The notes: generated by a model not told the origin, from the sequence alone. 64,000 bases of DNA from Tanytarsus gracilentus (GCA_038502055.1 JAXRKN010000044.1:12297501-12361500); one strand, 5' to 3'. Counted from the stretch's first letter, positions 37,501 to 51,068 are shown. A program made the numbers and translations.

Positions 37501-38360
37501 AAAGGGCAACAGCGGATAATAAAAGAATAAGAATGAAATTTTTTCTAAACATTGGTCACAGCTCGATTGAAGCAAGCTTTAGTGTCGATTTTTATAGAGT
37601 TTTATGTACGTCTTAAATATTTTTGAAAATACAGTAAAACCTGATGGTCAAAAATATTAGACGAGAAATTTATTAAAAAAATTCAAACTTAACTTAATTT
37701 TTTCTCAAAACTATCATTTCAATTAATATGATTTTTCTGTACAAGAATTCCCACAAAAACGTCCCATCGCTATGCATATCTCTAAAGCATCAACAGTTAC
37801 ATTCACTAACTAATAATAATAAAAATCTTCTCATTAATTGATCTTTATGTCTCTCTATACTGAACCAACTTTGGCTAATATAATCATGTTATAATGGGTG
37901 CTAATTGATGGTACATCAAGTCTATATGTGTGTAATAAAAAACAACAGCAATTCATCGTAGTTTGTCGTAATGCGAATGAGAAACGAAAATGGAATCCCG
38001 AAGTTATATTTTTTAGCTTCTATTTGTAGGCAAATGACCTCTCCGTGTACGACACGCTCATTAGATTGAGCATCGCACAAATTTCGAGGCATCCATACAT
38101 GTACAATTTTTCGCAATTTAATGTCGCTCTAAAACGTACAATTTTACTGTCCTCATCCGAAGATATTTCGAGAGAAATCAGATAGGTGGAAGAAGACGCC
38201 GTGCTGGGAAAAGGTCAACAAAAGAAATCAACTGGAACGAAATTTTTGTTGTTTTGTTTTTTACCTTAGCTTTAGATATGATTGTGATTTCTTGATGAGG
38301 TACAGTAGTACCTAATGTACTGTAAAAAGTAACTTTTAATTTAAAATATTTTGTCAACTT
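31600..38360. other. Gene-free stretch
   Basis: AT-rich. Contains a GA run (33100-33121) and a CT run (34729-34750). Single ORFs at 34975-35337 (+) and 36387-36785 (-) have no recognisable domain and no supporting splice structure. Confidence 0.55.
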
Positions 38361-38363
38361 TTA

Positions 38364-38742
38364 GAAATTAATCCAGGGCTGAGAACATCAATATATTGCG
38401 GGCCTTGGCGGGCCTTCAGGGGCCTTGGCGGGCCTTCAGGGGCCTTGGCGGGCCTTCAGGGGCCTTGCGGGCCTTAGGGTGGACGGGCCTTAAAAAAAAA
38501 TTTTTTTTTAAAAAATTACTGTAAATTTTTTTGATTCCTTTCTCCTCTAACTTTATTTTCTTTGTTTTGACGGGCCTTGGCGGGCCATCACGAGCCTTGA
38601 CGGGCCATTACGGGCCATCAAGAGCCTTGGGGGCCTTCACGGACCTTGGTGGGCCTTCACGGGCCTTGGCGGGCCTTCACGGGCCTTTACGGGCCTTTGC
38701 GGGCCCAGCTACCTCTATGTTCTCAGCCCTTGAAATTAATCC
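38364..38742. mobile_element. GC-rich 357-bp TIR element with 11-bp flanking direct repeat
   Basis: Perfect 14-bp terminal inverted repeats AGGGCTGAGAACAT (38375-38388) and ATGTTCTCAGCCCT (38717-38730). The 11-mer GAAATTAATCC flanks both ends (38364-38374 and 38732-38742), a likely target duplication. The interior is built from GGGCCTT units, including a 20-bp tandem GGGGCCTTGGCGGGCCTTCA (38398-38470) and a looser array (38571-38705), around an A/T-run core. Much more GC-rich than its surroundings; non-coding. Confidence 0.85.
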
Positions 38743-38749
38743 AAGATGA

Positions 38750-41700
38750 AAAACTTTTGGATTTTTCATCTCATTTAATGATTCAAATTGCACGGTGTCT
38801 TCAGTTACACTCCTTCAGCGGCACCGGTCGACTTTGAGAATTATTTTTGCTTCATTTTCGCTCTTTTTGTGCGGGGTATTGTTTGTAAATTTGAAAATGA
38901 TACACTTCACATGAGATGGCTTTTATTATTGTATACTGTGGTGTGTATCGCACCAAAAAATATTCGTGTGAGAAACTGAATTGTACGATAATTATTCGAC
39001 GTCATCGCATTCCATTAGATCGGAGTCGAGTTTTCGCTTTCTCATGAATTTTTTGAAGCACTTTAACCGCAAAAGGAGGAAAATAATTTTTTTATACTGG
39101 TCTTTTCAACGTCACTATTGAAGCACTTGATATTGATATTTTTTGGGAAGTTTGAATGCAAAAAAGCAAGGAGCGATAAATTGGAAAATTTCACATGCAA
39201 AAAATGCCAACAGGAAGCCGTTGGCATGTCGCGAGGGTTCAATATAAAATTTGATTGCAAAGTTTTGTGTTATGTTATTTTTCAATCAAATGCACAAACG
39301 GGTGTGATTGAGTGAATTCCAGAATTTAATTGTAATTTTTTTGGATGTGTTCGTTGGTAAATTTTTTATGAAATCCAAAAATTTTTTATGTAGCGAACTT
39401 TAATAAATTCAACTTGAAAATAAAAGATCCGCTATATATTTAAATAGTATTTAGATCTTTTCTTTTTCTTAAATCATTCGATCATTGCATTGCAATATAA
39501 GAAAATCTGTATCACACATCAAAAGCGCAAGTAATAAATATTCCTATGCACAAAATTGCTTATGAAATGTAATAGCATTATCTGATATCAATGACGTAAT
39601 GCATCAGCTAACAAGTTCATTTGTTACCGGTTTTGTCATGAGCGCGAGTTGGATAAAATTTGTATACGATTTATTATAGCTTCGCTTTATATTTCTCTTG
39701 TAAATTCATGTGACATCACACTAAAAATTTCTATGGATCTCTCGATATAGCCCGGAAATCTAATAGTTTACGTTCGAAAATTACACCGACCTAAAATGAT
39801 CTCATTTTAAATTAATTAGCAATTTATGACTAAATTTTGTTATAAAAATCGAGAAATTTAATATCATTTGTAATTCTTTAAAATTTAGTTTTCTAAAAAT
39901 CTTTTCATAAACTCAAAAAAGACGAGGTGCAAATTAATTTTCCACGCACATCTTTAATATGAAACTTTTTTCGATAGGAAGGAAGAAGGAGGTTGAGATG
40001 AGATTAAGAAATTTGTCCGCTGCACAGCATATGTCGAAAATTCCAATATCCTTAGGGCTTTCAAAAATCATCGACAGAAGCTACTTTTATTACAAGATTT
40101 ATCATATAGACATGAAAGTCACTGTTGGTGATTGTTCTGGATTGATTTTTGATCGAAAAATAATTGATAAACCAAAAGGCGATGATAATAATTTTTTTTT
40201 GTAAAATTGCGAAGAAAATTTTAATAAAAATCCTAAATTTACATCAAGTTGAAAAATTTTTTTAATCAAATTTGATTTGACTTAAAAGAACAAAAATAAA
40301 TGAAACTAATTTGCTTTTAGTAAACGGATAAAAATAAATTCTTCAAAAATTTAATAAATTTTTTCATCATATCATAAAATGTTCATCAAAAATGCCTGAA
40401 AATTCCTACACACAAGCGTATAGAGCGGAAAAAAAATCGAATTTCATTAAATAATTTGTTCACTTCTCATATCGCATCTCAAACAATCTCTCTCTTCCTT
40501 TTCCTCATTCACTTTTCGCTTTTTCGCTCATCACATGTTACTGTCTAACAATTTCTCGTTATGAGGTAAGAGGAGATAAAAAGAAGAAGATTTTTATGCT
40601 TCTCGAATTTTTTGTTTTTATCCATCTTGATGGGAATTTCGTTGCTGGCATTATTTGTGTGGATTCTTCAAAACAGATGTGAGGAAATTAAAAAATATCT
40701 CAAGCAACATGTTTTGTATGCATTTATGAATTATTAGATCCTTTGAGATTGAAATGAAATGTTACTTTCTCATCAAATTTCAACTCGTTCAATTTCTATA
40801 GACAGCAAGAAATGAGACTGGCAATGAACTCAAAATCGATAAAAACCATCTACTCAAGTTTTTTCTCTTTATTTTTTACCAACTTACAAGCTATTTACTT
40901 TTCCTGATCTTAAAATTAATTAATTTTCCTTTAATTCATGACCAGTGAGCTTTCTGTAGCAAAATTCAAGTGAAAAAATTAAAATTGAGGAAATTTTTAA
41001 AAAGTTTTTTCACATGTACGATTTCTTCTTCCTCTTTGCGATGTCTGTTTTAATGTCACCATGATATGTTGGCGCATAAGATTTTGTCAACAATTTTTAC
41101 AAATCCAAATAAACAACTCTTGTCGCAGTTGAATGTAAACACGAGGAATTAAATTCTCATCGTTTAAATCTCAGTCGCTCTTTTCACACGAAATGTTGAC
41201 AAACCGAAATTTTGAAAGAGTTGTTTGTCAAAAAATGTTAATTAATTAATTTTACTGTGAGAAGTTTATGAATTTTCATCGGTTGAAAAAACAGAACAAG
41301 GAAGTGAAAGTATATGAAAAATACTTTTTGATTAATGATTGGCTTTCTTAAAAATGTCATCCTGCGGTCTTGGAGACTTGACATCAATGTTCATGGAAAT
41401 ATCAAGAACTACCCAGAAAATTTAACGGTTTTTAGAATTTTGAAATTAACTTGAAGCTCGTATTCACATTATCTGTAAATTTAAATTTTTCCATTCAAGT
41501 CATTCCCTTGTGAGGCAATGCCCTATAGCATTTCCATTGTCTCACACTACCTAACTGTAGTGCGTTATGCTGTCGTGGATGAGCAACTCTTCAAACATTT
41601 TCCTCGCAAAAAAAAGCGCAAAATAAATTGTGAGAAACAAAATATATCGCATTATTGTGTCTTTCATGCTGCCGACAGTTAATCGTACATGCTTCATATA

Positions 41701-43660
41701 TGGCTGTTAGAAATTTACATTTTATGCGCTTTACAAATTTTACAACGTGAAGCGATGTGGAAAAAAACTTTATGGAGGGAGGGAAAAAAGGGTGATGGCG
41801 TAGTTGAGAAATCACAGTAGTTAGTTCAACTAATGACAAAATTTTGAACGGAAGTTCGCTAACTTTATTTGATTTATAAACGTTGAAAAAATTCTGTCTG
41901 ATTTCAAATTTCCACTCATTTTGTCAAATTACGCAAAAGTCGCAAAAGTTGAAAGTTGGAGTTTTGTGAAAAGAACAAAAAGCTGAGAAAAAAAATTAAA
42001 TGCACAAAGTGAAAACAATGAGCGAGAAAAAAATTACGAAAGTGTAAAATAATCATTCATGTGAAGCAAGTACTCACATTTGGATAATCATAACAATAGA
42101 GATTTCGCTTATGTTGCCGACAACTCTCTTTTTATATGCAAGTGATGACAATTTTCTTTCGTTTTGTTTTCTTTTTACTATCGCGCTGCGTGATGATCAC
42201 AAAAAGTGAAAAGATTTAACGAAATATTTAAGTTATCGTGAACAATTAACACGTGTGGTAATTAAACATTAAATTAATTCTTTAGACTTAAAAGTTTAAG
42301 TTAAACGCAACAGAGAAGAAAAAAATTTCTTATAAGAACTTTAAGTAAATTGATTTGGATCTAAAAAAACCAATGGATCTTCATAAACGTTTTTAAAAAT
42401 CCATTCAACGATTTCTCAGAAAATTGTTAAACAGGATAAAAAAGATTTTCATGAAGAAAGACAAAAAAATAGTAATTAATGCAAATCCACGTGTACGACC
42501 ACTTGAACTAATTCGCTCTTATAAACATGGAAAATGGAAAATTTTTATTCTCTCGTTTAGAAAAATCGGGAAAATTTCTCTCAAACTTGCTTGGAAAATG
42601 CACTTTGGAAAATTCCAATAAACGTCTGTTTCGTTCATTCAACATAAATTGATCATCTGAGGAAGAAATTCTTGCAGTCTTTTGTCGTTCGCTGGATCGT
42701 GAAGTTTTAAAAGCGAAAAATAAAAGTGATTTTTAAATAAATGTAAGAAAATTAATTTAATATTTTAAAGCTGAAAATTGTCAAAATTCTCTTACAAAAA
42801 ATAATTTTCTCTCGCATAAAAAATAATAATTACGAATGTTTACGTGTAAAATATAAACAAGAAGACTTCTCATAAATGCTTTTGAATAGTTTAATTGAAT
42901 AAAGAAAATTTCCGGAAGAAAAGAAAAATGAGTGAAAAATGAAAATCTGCTTAATGTTTGAATAAAATATGATTTTTTATCGATATTAAAGAATCTACAA
43001 AAAAAATTATACTTTTTTAAAATAAGTTTGCTAAAATTTAAATTACTTTAAATGATTGATTAATTAATTGAAAAAAGTTATCACGCGTTAATCGGATTTT
43101 GATGTGGATGTGGTGAAAATAAATTATGTGTGTACCAGCATTTAAATGTTGTATATTCGAGTTAAAATGGATTAATTTAAATTTGTCATCCGCAGATGAA
43201 CAAGTTGAGCATGTGATTTGTGGCTTTATGGATTTATTAGGTGGAAATTTTGGATGATATGAGTTAGTTACTTCAAGTTTTTATCTCTTTAATTAAGCCT
43301 TTTTATAAAAAATATATTTAAAATATTGGTTTTTCTTTTTCTAGAGTATGATTACTAAATTTTAAAAAAATATGTTTTCAAACATTTCATTTAAAGGTTT
43401 TATAACAATAAAAGCATAAAATTTTCCGCCACATGTAATGCGCAATGGTCTTAATTTTCTCGCTTAACAACACCTTTAAAATTTTCACTCACCATTTTAA
43501 TAAGCAAAAAAAAACAGACACAAAAGTTACTTACATGCATGTACGCAGTTTGAATTTGAAAAAAATTAATCAAAAAACCAGGCCTGGAAAACTCATTTCC
43601 CGGAAAAATAATTAAATTTGATAGATTATTTTATTGAATGTGGTGCAATATTTAACTCTC
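38750..43660. other. Gene-free stretch
   Basis: AT-rich with short unsupported ORFs. One small hairpin with stem ATGCCAAC/GTTGGCAT is at 39204-39227. No exon-like structure recognised. Confidence 0.55.
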
Positions 43661-43665
43661 ATTTA

Positions 43666-44658
43666 AAAAAATGTTTCAAAACCCACACGTGGGTGTTGCC
43701 GCGTAACCCACTTGTAACAGATCAGTGTTTGAAAATCAAGTGCATAAAAAATGAGTTTAAGTCAATCCGGACACTTTGGCTGTCCGTGGCAGTCCTGTTC
43801 GACCATTCCTCAAAAATCATCTATGTCAATAGATTCCTGGTCCAATCACGAGTTCAACGATACCCATGAAGCCATAGTTCTGAAAAATGGACATTATGGC
43901 TGTCCGTGGCAGTCCTGTTCGACCATTCCTCAAAAATCGTCTATGTCATTAGATTCCTGGTCCAATCACGAGTTCAACGATACCCATGAAGCCATAGTTC
44001 TGAAAAATGGACATTATGGCTGTCCGTGGCAATACTGGCCGTCCATGATGGACATTCATCAAAAATCATCAATGCCATTCGATTCCTGGTCCAATTACGA
44101 GTTCAACGATACCCATGAAGCCATTTTGGCTGTCCGTGGCACTACTGGCCGTCCATGATGGACATTCCTCAAAAATCATCTATATCAATCGATTCCTGGT
44201 CCAATCACGAGTTCAACGATACCCATGAAGCCATAGTTCTGAAAAATGGACATTTTGGCTGTCTGTGGCACGACCATAGGTCACGACTCGAAAAATCATG
44301 TATGTCAATCGATTCCTGGTCAAGTTACGAATCAATGCCAATCGATTTCTGGTCCAATCACGAGTTCAACGATACCCATGAAGCCATATAAGAGAAAATT
44401 TGTATGAAAAATGGACGTTATGGCCGTCCATGGCACGACCATAGGTCATGACTCAAAAAATAGTCAGTGCCTGCACATATAGACCCTAAGAGCTACCATC
44501 TGGCGAAAACTAGAAGTCTCTAGCTGGTCCAGGGACCGAGATCTCGCTTGTGCAGACGGACGGACGGACGGACGGACGGACGGACGGACGGACGGACGGA
44601 CGGACGGACGGAATCACGAGCATATAAGCGTTACACCACTTTGTGGGTTACGCTAAAA
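43666..44658 (+). repeat. Family Y dispersed repeat, long copy
   Basis: Starts AAAAAATGTTTCAAAACCCA and carries inverted ends GCGTAACCCAC (43701-43711) and GTGGGTTACGC (44643-44653). Inside are tandem 120-bp units (about 43760-44390), then GCCTGCACATATAGACCCTA, GTCCAGGGACCGAGATCTCG and a (GGAC)n tract (44559-44611). The 120-bp units are the reverse complement of those in family X. Because 120 is a multiple of three, one frame (43751-44158) stays open as an approximately 40-residue repeat containing SWSNHEFNDTHEA; this is probably incidental. Left end is shared with 55.5 kb and, degraded, with 54.95 kb. Confidence 0.8.
44559..44611 (+). repeat. (GGAC)n microsatellite inside family Y
   Basis: About 13 GGAC units. 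The copy at 56.03 kb has only about five units with one substitution, so the tract varies in length between copies. Confidence 0.9.
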
Positions 44659-44669
44659 AACAAATGTAA

Positions 44670-45520
44670 TTTAAAAACTAAGAAACATTATCATTAATGA
44701 AATTAACTTTAAGCTAGTGCGACAGAGATTGCATGTCGAAAATAGTCGGAAAAGTGACTATAAAGTCTTTTCTCTCCGACCCGATTTGTGACACCTCTCT
44801 GCCGTAGGTCTTTGACACCTTTAAATCAAACGTAAAAACTGAAAGCTTTCTTTCAAACATCATCAGAGAAAGAATATCACAAGAACATCTAATGCATTTT
44901 TATACAAATCTGTGACAATTTTGTAACAGAATCGACTAAATATCTCCTACTTTGTGTCACTGCTGCTTTTACCATTTTTTAATTTGCATGCATGTCAGTA
45001 GTTAACTATAGTTGAGTCTTTTTTTTGTCATGTTTTCAATTCAAATTAATTGCGTATGAAGACAAAATTTTAATTATTTTATATAAATATGAATAAACAG
45101 TTTAAATCAAAACTCTTGAACAACCTCTGATTAATAATTTATTTAAGAGAATTCAAAGAATTTAATTAGCAATTCAAGAGAGGAAAAAAAACAAATTGCG
45201 TATATATTCTTGGAAAATTTCTCTAGTGCGAAATCAATCACTTCTTAATTATACCCAAAAGCTCAAATAATATCCTCATAATTAAATAATTATCTCCGTT
45301 TTCCAATAAAATATATTTTAATTACAATTTCGACATAAATTAGCACTATCATCATTTCTCCCACATGTGTCATTAGGTTCATTAATTTATTTAAAAAAAT
45401 TATAAAGCAAAATGTTCCAGTTATAAAAGATGTGATGATTATGAATATTGAACTCAAGGAAAGTGAACTTGATTAAATAATATTATTTAAAACAAGCAAA
45501 TTTTATATCTCTTGAAACGT
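44670..45520. other. Gene-free stretch upstream of the GPCR
   Basis: AT-rich, no coding exon recognised. The promoter and leader of the receptor gene may lie here or slightly downstream, but no TATA box or initiator stands out. Confidence 0.4.
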
Positions 45521-45530
45521 GAAATGCAAG

Positions 45531-45613
45531 GCCTGGAAAGCAAGTGCATGGGCTTTTTGCGCACAAATGTGATCAAAATGCACACAAAAAGTACATGCAC
45601 TTGCTTTCCAGGC
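45531..45613. repeat. Hairpin with 20-bp perfect stem upstream of the GPCR
   Basis: GCCTGGAAAGCAAGTGCATG (45531-45550) and its exact reverse complement (45594-45613) enclose 43 nt. Part of that interior can also pair (CTTTTTG with CAAAAAG). It lies about 350 bp before the receptor ATG. It could be a tiny palindromic mobile element, a small-RNA precursor or a leader structure. Confidence 0.75.
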
Positions 45614-45961
45614 ATTGGCGAAATGTCAATAATAAAATTAATGCGAGAGAATAAAAGTGAAAATTGTGCAAAAAAGAGAAAAATTGAGGCAAATACGAGT
45701 GTTGATTTAATTATTGTGATTTTCCCTTTTTGCCCTTTTGTTTTTCATTTCAAACTTAGAGTACAACCAAGCAAAGCGTGTCGAATGCTCACATTAATAC
45801 TTTTATAGCAAAAGTTTACTCTTAAAAGCAAAAAAAAAGTTCTAAATTGAATTTTGTGCATGGATTAGGTATAAAACCAAGTTAATAACTAAATTAAGCT
45901 TAATTGAAAAAAGGCCTAAACTATGGTGAATGTGTGATGTGCTGTTCGAAAATTTAATAAA

Positions 45962-48900
45962 ATGAGTTTGGCTGATAACAATGACATTTTTACAACAGAA
46001 GTGACTTTACTGACCTCATCGATGCTGTTGAGCAGTGCGATTGAGACTTCGTCATCATCACCGTCATTGCTGGCGAACGTGACTGATAATAATGACGAGA
46101 TTTATACAAATGACTCAATTTTTCTAAATGATACGTTCAGCATGACATCGCGTGAATATGTTTTTGATCGAAGGGATGTAAGATACGTTTTTATAACGCT
46201 CTACTCATTGGTGTTCTGCTTTTGCTTTTTTGGTAAGTATAAAAAAGTTACTATTGAATGTTTTGCGATGATTTTATAATAAAAACAGCAGAATTGTGCA
46301 GGTGTGCTAAAATAAATATTTTTGAAACCTGACAGTTGAAATTTTTATAAACCGTCAACTTTACACGGTCATTAACCGTGTGCTTTAAAAGTTTAATATG
46401 CACACAAAACAAACCTTCAAAGCAAACAAAATAAATTTTGCTTAATTGTCCGTTTTCACTTATGAGTTTTCTCCATCCCAAAAACTGTTTTTTGTTACTT
46501 TAAAAAATGAAAATTAATTATAAATTTTTCACTTCACCTAATTTTATCTTTCTCGATTTTTAAGAGTTGATAAATTAAATTTAATCCCACACTAGTTTCC
46601 TTCACATACATCAAATAATTCAAAGGTAAAAAGTTGCATTAAATTATTTTTCCTGCACTTTTCAAGAATTATTTTCATTTATTATTTATCAAAAGCTTAA
46701 TTCAATGAGAATTACGGAGAATGAAGAGGAAAATGAAGATTAAGTGTGTCGAGGAGAAACAAATTTCAATAAACTTCAACCATGAGAAGTCTTTCTGTAT
46801 TTCAAAAACATCCACATACAGGACTAAATGCATTTGTTACGCTGTCTTCAAGTAGCCTAAACTCTGAACAAACTTTAAAAGTTTAAAAAGAAAAATATTC
46901 GCTTTTTTTCACTGACAAGTTTTATTCAGTGAGAGACCTTTTAGAATAACTTTTCTTTAGAGAAAGTAAAAATTATTCAAGTACTTTGCAATTTGAAATT
47001 CTCTTCCTTTACCGCTTGAATAGGGAATTTTTGAATGAAATAAATTTAAAGCGATGAATGTTTTGCTATCTTCAATTTAATATGGAGTGTTTCGTTAGTT
47101 TCAAAGTTTTCAATAATAACTTTTTCTAAAGACATTCAAAATCCTCAATAAAATTCATTTTTAATAAAAAAAATGCCATCAAAATTGCATTTCAACTGAT
47201 AAAGTCCACTTTTTAAAAAAGCTTCTAAGATTAGCAGAGTTTTTTGGTTAATTTCCCTCATTATTATCTGTAGACGTTGAGTGAAAACGTCATCATTTTC
47301 GCTCTTCATCACAAAGTTTTCAAATCAATTTTCTTAAGGCAATTTTGTCACGATAAAATGTCTTCGAGGTGGGTGGAATCTAATGAAGGATTCAATCAAT
47401 CGCAAATGATTTTTTGAGCCAAGGAAGAAAAGGAGTATTGATCAATGTCGTCACTTGAGCATTTGGCATTCGTCAAAATCAACGGAAATTGAAAGGAAAG
47501 CACTGCGCGTGTTGATCGTAATTTTTCATACAAACTTACTTGAATATTTTTCCTTTTTCTTGCAGGCAACCTTCTTGTGATTTTGGTGGTGACAATGTCA
47601 CGACGCCTACGTTCAATTACAAATTTCTTTCTGGCCAATTTAGCGGTAGCGGATTTTTGTGTTGGAATCTTTTGTGTCTATCAAAATCTGACACTTTATC
47701 TAATTGATAGGTAAGGATCAAATATTTTAAAAGAGTGAAATTTTAAGGATTTAGTTCAGACTGCTCTATTCTAGTATTTCGAATAATTAATCAAATCACT
47801 AAATATTTGTGACATAAATTACTCAATTTGCAACACTCATCTTTTAGTATGCACGATTTTAGTTCACAATTGATTCTTCTCTCCATCTTTACAGTTGGGT
47901 GTTTGGAAGTATTTTATGCAAAGCGTATCATTTTATTACATCGCTTAGTTACACAGCGTCAATTTTCATCCTAGTAGTCATTTGCATGGAAAGATATCTC
48001 GCCATTCAACATCCAATAACGAGCAAACAGATTTTAACATCGAGCCGTCTGAGGGTTAGTTTATTTTGAGATGACATCAAATAAGAACTTATCAACATTA
48101 TTTTCTTTCTAGCTTGTGATTGGACTCGTATGGCTCTGCTCATTTCTCTATTCAATGCCAAAGCTCATATTTGTCGAAACTATAACTAATAATTTGGGTA
48201 ACCGAACAGGTAAGCATAAATATTCTATTATTACGAAGAGACTAAAAGTTGATTTTTATATCGTTATCTCTTTTTCAACCAGAAACCATTTGTATAGTAA
48301 ACAGACGCGATTATAATGTAAAGCTCTTCGATGTACTCAATTTTGCATGCCTGTATATATTACCCTTACTCGTCATGACGGTATGTAATATCGATTTTTC
48401 AATAAAATTTATCTCGCTTGATAGCTTCGCGAATTTAAGTGGGTTACGCGGAATGTACAAAGCTTAGAAAGGGTTTGGTGAGCTTTAGTTTATTAAGTGT
48501 TACTTGCACTTAAAAGAGTTAGCAGAGATTTTTTAAGTGACATTTTTAACAACTTTTAAGTTTAATTAATTTTTTTCTTAACATTGATTTCTTAAAAGCT
48601 CGGAATCATTTGATGGAAATCTAACTTTTCGTTCCACATTTCAAATTTCAAATTTTTCTTTTCAAAAATTTAAGTCAATCAAGTTTAACGAATAAGTGTT
48701 TACATTCGACTGTAAATTACCATAAATATTCTGGATACAATATTAATGTTATAAATTTATATTCCCCTTTCCAGCTCACTAAAACGTAAATATTTACCAC
48801 AATAATATTTTAATAAATCGATCATAAATTTGAGAAAAAAATGTGTAAAACAGAAAAAAATTCCCCCTTGACAAACTTAAAGCGAAAATTTTTTGACATT

Positions 48901-51068
48901 GAGCTTGAAAATTTTTTAATAATATTTTATTTCCACCAAAGAACTTGAAGTTAAAACACTTTTAAATAATTTAAAGGTAAAATTCCACTTAAAACCTCTC
49001 AAATGGGCATAAGAAGAGCTAAATGAACCGTTTTTATATCAGTTATGGTTTTAAATGAAATAATGAAATTGCACACGTAATTAAATCTCAATATTTAATA
49101 CAAAGAAAATTAGGAATTTTTTTCCAAACTTTGGATTTTTTTAAAGAGAACTCAGTTTCATACCAATGGTTAATACAATCAACAGGGTTATCAGGTGTAA
49201 GCATAAAAGAGATGCCATTAAGATGAAAGCTTTGTGCGACTAAAGTTAAGTAAATCATCATGGGTGGTAATTTAATTAATTTTTACTTCTTTTGAATGCC
49301 TTTAGAGGTTAGATAGGGTAACTAATATTTTCAATCTCCGGATAGATGAAGCGAGCATATAAAAAGTTCGCAATGGCAATAAAAGATTGAATCATGCTTT
49401 TTTATATCTCCTTTTCGACCATTAACCAGGTGCTTTATAGTCGGATTGCGATATCGCTATGGAAGAGCTCTAAAGGACTGGGTAGAAGTTTACAGATGAA
49501 AAATACAACGCCATTAGCAAGTGTAACGACAGCACCGAATGCTCATCCTTTTTGTCGACATCCCACCAAATGTGAAAAAAGAACACTTAATCCAAGCGAA
49601 AGTGAGGTGTGTTGTTAGGAATTATCACAATTAAAATTAAAAACATTTAAGCAGATAACAAATTTAAAGGTTTCTATGGAGTCGGATAAAAATGGGGTTG
49701 CGACTTGGAGGACTCACAGCGTTCATGGACAAAGTGGTCACAGTAATTACCATCTGAGGCATCATCAAACGCACATATCCACTCATTCGACTAATAATGT
49801 TTTACGGGCACGACGTGGTGTCGTACGTATGCTCATAGTTGTGGTGCTCACGTTTGCTCTCTGCAATCTTCCACTTCATGCAAGGAAAATGTGGCAATAT
49901 TGGTGGGTACGATAAGTTGGAGCAAGTAAATCTTATTAGTGCCTCGAAAATGAGGATTTATAGTTTTCGGGTGAATTTGTGCGGACGACCTTGAGTTTCA
50001 GCATAAAGGTTACTTTACATAACTCTGTAGATTTTTTGGGACATTTTGATATGAGATTTTCCTTAATTAAATTTACTGCTGGTGCAAAGCTATTGGATAT
50101 GGCAACGCCGTTTGCAGACCCACATTGTTTTAAAATTTTTCCAACATTCAAAATTAATATTGTCATTCTTGGGTGTCATTCATCATCAAAAGACGTTTGC
50201 ATGTCCTTTTAGAAGACGTTGATTTTTAAACCTTTAACTTTATTTATTGATCGTAAAACTGCACTGAAGTATTCTCGAAGTTCTTCTTAATATTAAAGTG
50301 ATTTTAAATCTTTCAATTTAGTCCTTGATGACAGTCCTTGACAACAAGTTATTCCATTGAATGGAATTTTCATTCAAGATTGTGCTTCTGTTTTATTTTA
50401 AAAAAGCAAAATCAATAACATCTGAGCTTAATCAGTGAATATGTTTAAATGCATTTTAAATTAGGGACATGCTTTAAGGCTGGACAATAAATTTATTTTT
50501 TTTAAAAAAACACTTGTGATAAATTTTTATCCAATAAATATTTATAAATGGATCCCAAAATCTGAATGAGTGTAGGAGGACATGTGACAATAAAATTGTG
50601 TATTTTTTAAAAAATCACAAACAACCCAACTCGGATATAAATAATTGGAATTTTTTATTCAATTATTTTGCATCAAAATTGAACGTGACCAAATAAAAGT
50701 AAATCAAAAAAGTAAATCTCAACATTTGCAGGTCCCCAGGCTACGTAGGATACTCAAATTTCAATGCTCTCTTCACACCATTGACCTTTCTTGCATCGTA
50801 CTTCAACAGTGGCGTGAATCCTTTACTTTATGCCATACTCTCACGAAATTTTAGAAAAGGCATGAGTGAATTGCTAATTTGCTCGCTAAAGTCTAAAAGC
50901 AAAGCGGTTAATAAACGAGCTGTGACACATGTAAGTAAATTTAACAACAGCACAATCATTACACAAGCCAATGGGGATGAGAACCTTATCATAACCGAGA
51001 AAGAAGTTGCCCAACTAAATGGCACAATTGCGGAATACGACAGTTGCAATGATTACGCAGAAGCTTAG
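45962..51068 (+). CDS. TrissinR: Trissin-receptor-like neuropeptide GPCR
   Basis: Eight exons by splice sites and phase: 45962-46232, 47566-47710, 47895-48054, 48113-48209, 48283-48380, 49430-49606, 49670-49902, 50732-51068; 505 residues. Rhodopsin-family features: N-glycosylation sites at N39, N50 and N56; TM1 with GNLLVI (91-96); TM2 with LANLAVAD; conserved Cys in WVFGSILCK (C147); ERY motif at 171-173; TM4 LVIGLVWL; ECL2 Cys in ETICIV; TM5 with LYILPLL; a long Ser/Thr/His/Asn-rich third intracellular loop; TM6 LTFALCNLPLHA (no Trp at the CWxP position); TM7 NSGVNPLLYA. From recall, TM2-TM3 (LAVADFCVGIFCVYQNLTLY) closely resembles Drosophila trissin receptor, which binds the cysteine-rich peptide trissin in neurons. 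An in-frame alternative acceptor at 49654 would add five residues to exon 7. A related orphan peptide receptor cannot be excluded without a search. Confidence 0.85.
50087..50130 (+). repeat. Family X end fragment inside a receptor intron
   Basis: AGCTATTGGATATGGCAACG followed by CCGTTTGCAGACCCA matches the right end of the 21.4-kb family X copy. Only about 44 bp are present, within the last intron of the GPCR gene. Confidence 0.7.

Noticed and set aside
39670..39695. TTATAGCTTCGCTTTATAT, resembling the family X left end
   Set aside because: Only about 14 bp match and no other family X segment follows, so it may be chance.
45512..45808. 98-residue ORF upstream of the GPCR
   Set aside because: It runs through the 20-bp inverted repeat and resembles no protein; probably chance.
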